A stretch of 5,914 nucleotides of DNA from Candidatus Cloacimonadota bacterium (lineage in GTDB: Bacteria > Cloacimonadota > Cloacimonadia > Cloacimonadales > Cloacimonadaceae): contig VGPI01000134.1 of assembly GCA_016875595.1 (NCBI GenBank), forward strand, positions 1 through 5,914. The letters are read 5' to 3'. The notes beneath the pieces were generated by a model, which was not told the DNA's origin, made no database searches, and worked only from the letters and a program-made list of their open reading frames with translations. The position numbers and the translations under genes were made by a program. Positions 5,170 to 5,914 of this stretch are shown here, piece after piece. How positions within the stretch are numbered: position 1 is the stretch's first letter; the number at the start of each line of letters is the position of its first letter.

Positions 5170-5914
5170 CCCATGCTCTCCACTACCAGCTTTGCCAGCT
5201 TGTCCCATCCGTGCCCGGCATTGAATCCTCTTATCCCCCGCCGCATTTGATCCTTGTCACAAGTGGTAAAAAACAGGCAGATCGCCTCTGCCAGGGCGGA
5301 GGGATCCTCAGGTGGCACCAGCATCCCCGTCTCGCCCTCGCAGACATATTCACCGATCCCCCCCACTCGGGTGGCAATGACCGGAACTTCAAAGGCATAA
5401 GAGAGCTGGACGATCCCGCTCTGAGTGGCACTCCGGTAGGGCAATACACAGACGTCCGCCCGCCGAAAATAACCGCTCACGGCGTTATCGGCAATATACT
5501 CAAAGTGGGTCTCCACCGCCTGATCCAAACCAAGCTCCGATAATCGCCTGCGATACTGACCGGCTTCGCCATAGACATCGCCGGCGATGATCAGATGGAG
5601 ACGCGGCAAGCGTTGCCGTGCCAGCGCGAAGGCACGGATCAGCACATCCAGCCCTTTGTATGGTTTGATCAAGCCAAAAAACAATAGCGTGGGAGGACGA
5701 TCTGTTTCCTGACCGGTTGCTACCCCATCCCCGGGATCCATTTTCTGCCGGTAAATATCATATACCGGGTGAAAACCTGTGACCAACTGCGGTAAAGGGA
5801 TCCACGAATGAATCCGGTGCGTAGCGTTAAAACTGCTCTGAGATAACAGGATTACCCGCTGTGCCGGCTTGAGCGCATACTTGCTTAATCGATTGGCAAA
5901 CAACCACTTTTCGT
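5166..5914 (-). CDS. GT4 family glycosyltransferase (partial, 5' end outside window)
   Basis: The frame is open through the window edge (EKWLFANRL... is read before the first possible TTG start at 5903), so this is the C-terminal 248 residues of a longer protein. The end of the N-terminal domain (LSQSSFNATHRI) is followed by the Rossmann-like donor domain: LLFFGLIKPYKGLDVLIRAF at about 76-95, LHLIIAGDVYG near 105-115, then YRSATQSGIVQLSYAFEVPV and GGIGEYVCEGETGMLVPP. These are clear glycosyltransferase group 1 landmarks. In the segment that usually holds the E-x7-E motif, both glutamates appear replaced (T162, S170), as in a subset of GT4 enzymes with the S-x-TQSG form. It overlaps the next glycosyltransferase gene by 4 nt, so the two are likely co-translated and act in the same glycan pathway. 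Confidence 0.9.
   Translation of the reverse strand, partial: EKWLFANRLSKYALKPAQRVILLSQSSFNATHRIHSWIPLPQLVTGFHPVYDIYRQKMDPGDGVATGQETDRPPTLLFFGLIKPYKGLDVLIRAFALARQRLPRLHLIIAGDVYGEAGQYRRRLSELGLDQAVETHFEYIADNAVSGYFRRADVCVLPYRSATQSGIVQLSYAFEVPVIATRVGGIGEYVCEGETGMLVPPEDPSALAEAICLFFTTCDKDQMRRGIRGFNAGHGWDKLAKLVVESMG
5178..5181 (-). promoter_or_regulatory. Ribosome binding site supporting the TTG start of the second glycosyltransferase
   Basis: GGAG occurs 8 nt before TTG 5169, inside the last codons of the upstream glycosyltransferase. No comparable site was seen before the in-frame ATG at 5208. Confidence 0.5.

Overview
This 5.9-kb window is gene-dense and every gene I can support lies on the minus strand, so transcription runs from the high coordinates to the low ones. 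It looks like an ordinary bacterial chromosome segment from an organism in or near the FCB group (Bacteroidota, Chlorobiota, Cloacimonadota and relatives). The evidence is the DUF2851 protein, the style of the two glycosyltransferases and the ABC ATPase with a long regulatory front end. The promoter upstream of rpsT has E. coli-like hexamers, not the TTTG/TAnnTTTG type of Bacteroidia. That fits a lineage outside Bacteroidia proper, perhaps Cloacimonadota-like, but the phylum assignment is inference and weak. No mobile element, tRNA, rRNA or CRISPR array was seen.

Layout in transcription order. (1) At the right edge is the C-terminal part of a GT4-type glycosyltransferase, 5166-5914, whose 5' end lies outside the window. 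(2) A second GT-B fold glycosyltransferase, 3889-5169, overlaps its stop by 4 nt and probably starts at TTG. Together they look like the tail of a surface-polysaccharide or glycan operon. (3) After an 86-nt gap with no clear terminator, a promoter with a perfect TTGACA box and an inverted repeat over its spacer drives rpsT (ribosomal protein S20, 3536-3790). (4) A 115-nt gap with two small hairpins leads to mtgA (monofunctional peptidoglycan glycosyltransferase), then a DUF2851 protein joined by a TGATG stop/start overlap, then a large ABC ATPase gene that starts 1 nt after the DUF2851 stop and runs off the left edge.

The most interesting object is that last gene. Its 459 visible residues contain a TerB-like helical domain, three degenerate FHA-like units with the same internal spacing, and then the beginning of an ABC nucleotide-binding domain ending in a Walker A motif. 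The order resembles the FHA-ABC exporter type (mycobacterial Rv1747), but with a TerB-like domain in front and FHA-like units that appear to have lost the phosphothreonine-binding residues. DUF2851 has a conserved GPDF...VEIH signature and a C-terminal Cys/His cluster that suggest a metal-dependent nuclease-like or zinc-binding protein; that function is inference.

Working together: a housekeeping S20 gene, a cell-wall glycan polymerase and an envelope-associated ATPase appear to be co-transcribed, next to glycosyltransferases that probably make surface glycan. The common theme is growth and cell-envelope construction.
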